Assembly (NCBI GenBank): GCA_902795625.1
Contig: CADBLW010000262.1
Location: 1 to 5,162, forward strand
Origin: an uncultured Lachnospiraceae bacterium
GTDB lineage: Bacteria; Bacillota; Clostridia; Lachnospirales; Lachnospiraceae
Length of the DNA: 5,162 bases
Reading direction: 5' to 3'
The position numbers were made by a program, and so were the translations under genes. Position 1 is the stretch's first letter; each line of letters begins with the position of its first letter. The notes beneath the pieces are model-generated. The model searched no databases, had not been told where the DNA came from, and saw only the letters and a program-made list of their open reading frames with translations. Shown here in pieces: positions 4,790-5,162 of this stretch.

Positions 4790-5162
4790 AATGCGTGTTT
4801 CCTTTGACCTGGATGAGGTGCTTTTTGTCTTCCCGGACACCGTGAAGGCGGAGCCGCCTCTGAAATTTCCGTGGTGCCGCATGTACAAGGAACGCCTGCG
4901 CCTGGGGACGCCGGAGCTGATCCGCGAACTCCAGGAGCTTGGGTATGAGGTCTGGGTGTACACGTCGTCCTTCCGCTCGGAGGCCTACATCAAGAATCTG
5001 TTCCGCCACTACGGCGTAAAATTCGACGGGATCGTGAACGGAACAAGACATCTCAAGGAAGTTCAGAGGAACAGCGCACAGACGCTTCCCCAGAAGGTTC
5101 CGAGCCGATACCGGATCGCGCTCCATGTCGATGACGAATCCGTGATCTGCTCCTCCGGAAGG
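4764..5162 (+). CDS. Second HAD-type hydrolase, tandem paralogue, 3' end outside window
   Basis: The reading frame is open to the window edge, giving 133 residues without a stop, so the gene is partial. It is a stand-alone HAD domain without the ParB-like part. Motif I is SFDLDEVLF with Asp15 and Asp17. The region RLGTPELIRELQELGYEVWVYTSS (45-69) supplies a motif II-like Thr67/Ser68. RHYGVKFDGIVNGTRHLKEV (81-100) offers a lysine at 98, and LHVDDE (120-125) carries the late acidic motif. It aligns through its visible length with residues 138-253 of the preceding protein, sharing RLG-x-P, GY-x-x-W-x-Y, YGV-x-x-DGI and LHVD. ATG 4764 overlaps the previous gene by 26 nt and follows GGAGA closely (3-nt spacer). 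ATG 4791, just after the previous stop, would give MRVSFDLDEV, a typical HAD N-terminus, but has a poor ribosome site. Either start implies tight coupling. A phosphatase role is inferred; the substrate is unknown. Confidence 0.87.
   Translation, partial: MEKKQQTDKMRVSFDLDEVLFVFPDTVKAEPPLKFPWCRMYKERLRLGTPELIRELQELGYEVWVYTSSFRSEAYIKNLFRHYGVKFDGIVNGTRHLKEVQRNSAQTLPQKVPSRYRIALHVDDESVICSSGR

Overview
The window reads as a moderately GC-rich Firmicutes chromosome segment, most likely Clostridia and plausibly Lachnospiraceae. The reasons are strong purine-rich Shine-Dalgarno sites before most genes, sigma-A-type promoter elements, a simple stem plus T-tract terminator, and protein types (a small zinc-ribbon protein, a clostridial-style TcdA, a ParB/HAD fusion) that I associate with that group. 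The assignment is an inference from sequence style and memory, not from a search. All recognised genes lie on the + strand. There is no tRNA, rRNA, CRISPR array, transposase or integrase.

Region 1 (about 1-711) holds two small genes: a 104-aa protein of unknown function and a 64-aa zinc-ribbon protein. A possible extended -10 promoter precedes them and a convincing intrinsic terminator (678-711) closes the unit.

Region 2 (about 733-2858) begins with a good promoter (733-762) and a Shine-Dalgarno site containing seven consecutive Gs. It encodes a 249-aa protein with two membrane helices and an uncharacterised C-terminal domain. The tRNA-modification enzyme TcdA (ThiF/E1-like fold) follows after about 70 nt, and a hot-dog acyl-CoA thioesterase starts 9 nt after tcdA. 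The tcdA-thioesterase pair is almost certainly co-transcribed; whether the upstream membrane gene belongs to the same transcript is uncertain.

Region 3 (about 2924-5162) encodes a DUF3137-type protein with one membrane segment, then a 297-aa protein joining a ParB/sulfiredoxin-like domain to a HAD-type phosphatase domain. A second HAD protein overlaps its 3' end and runs off the window. The two HAD domains are clearly paralogous along their visible length, and both keep the acidic catalytic motifs. This tandem ParB-HAD/HAD pair is the best candidate here for an undescribed system. Its substrate cannot be read from the sequence.

No stretch longer than 300 bases lacks a gene. The largest gaps are 672-804 (terminator plus promoter), 1-92 and 3812-3895.
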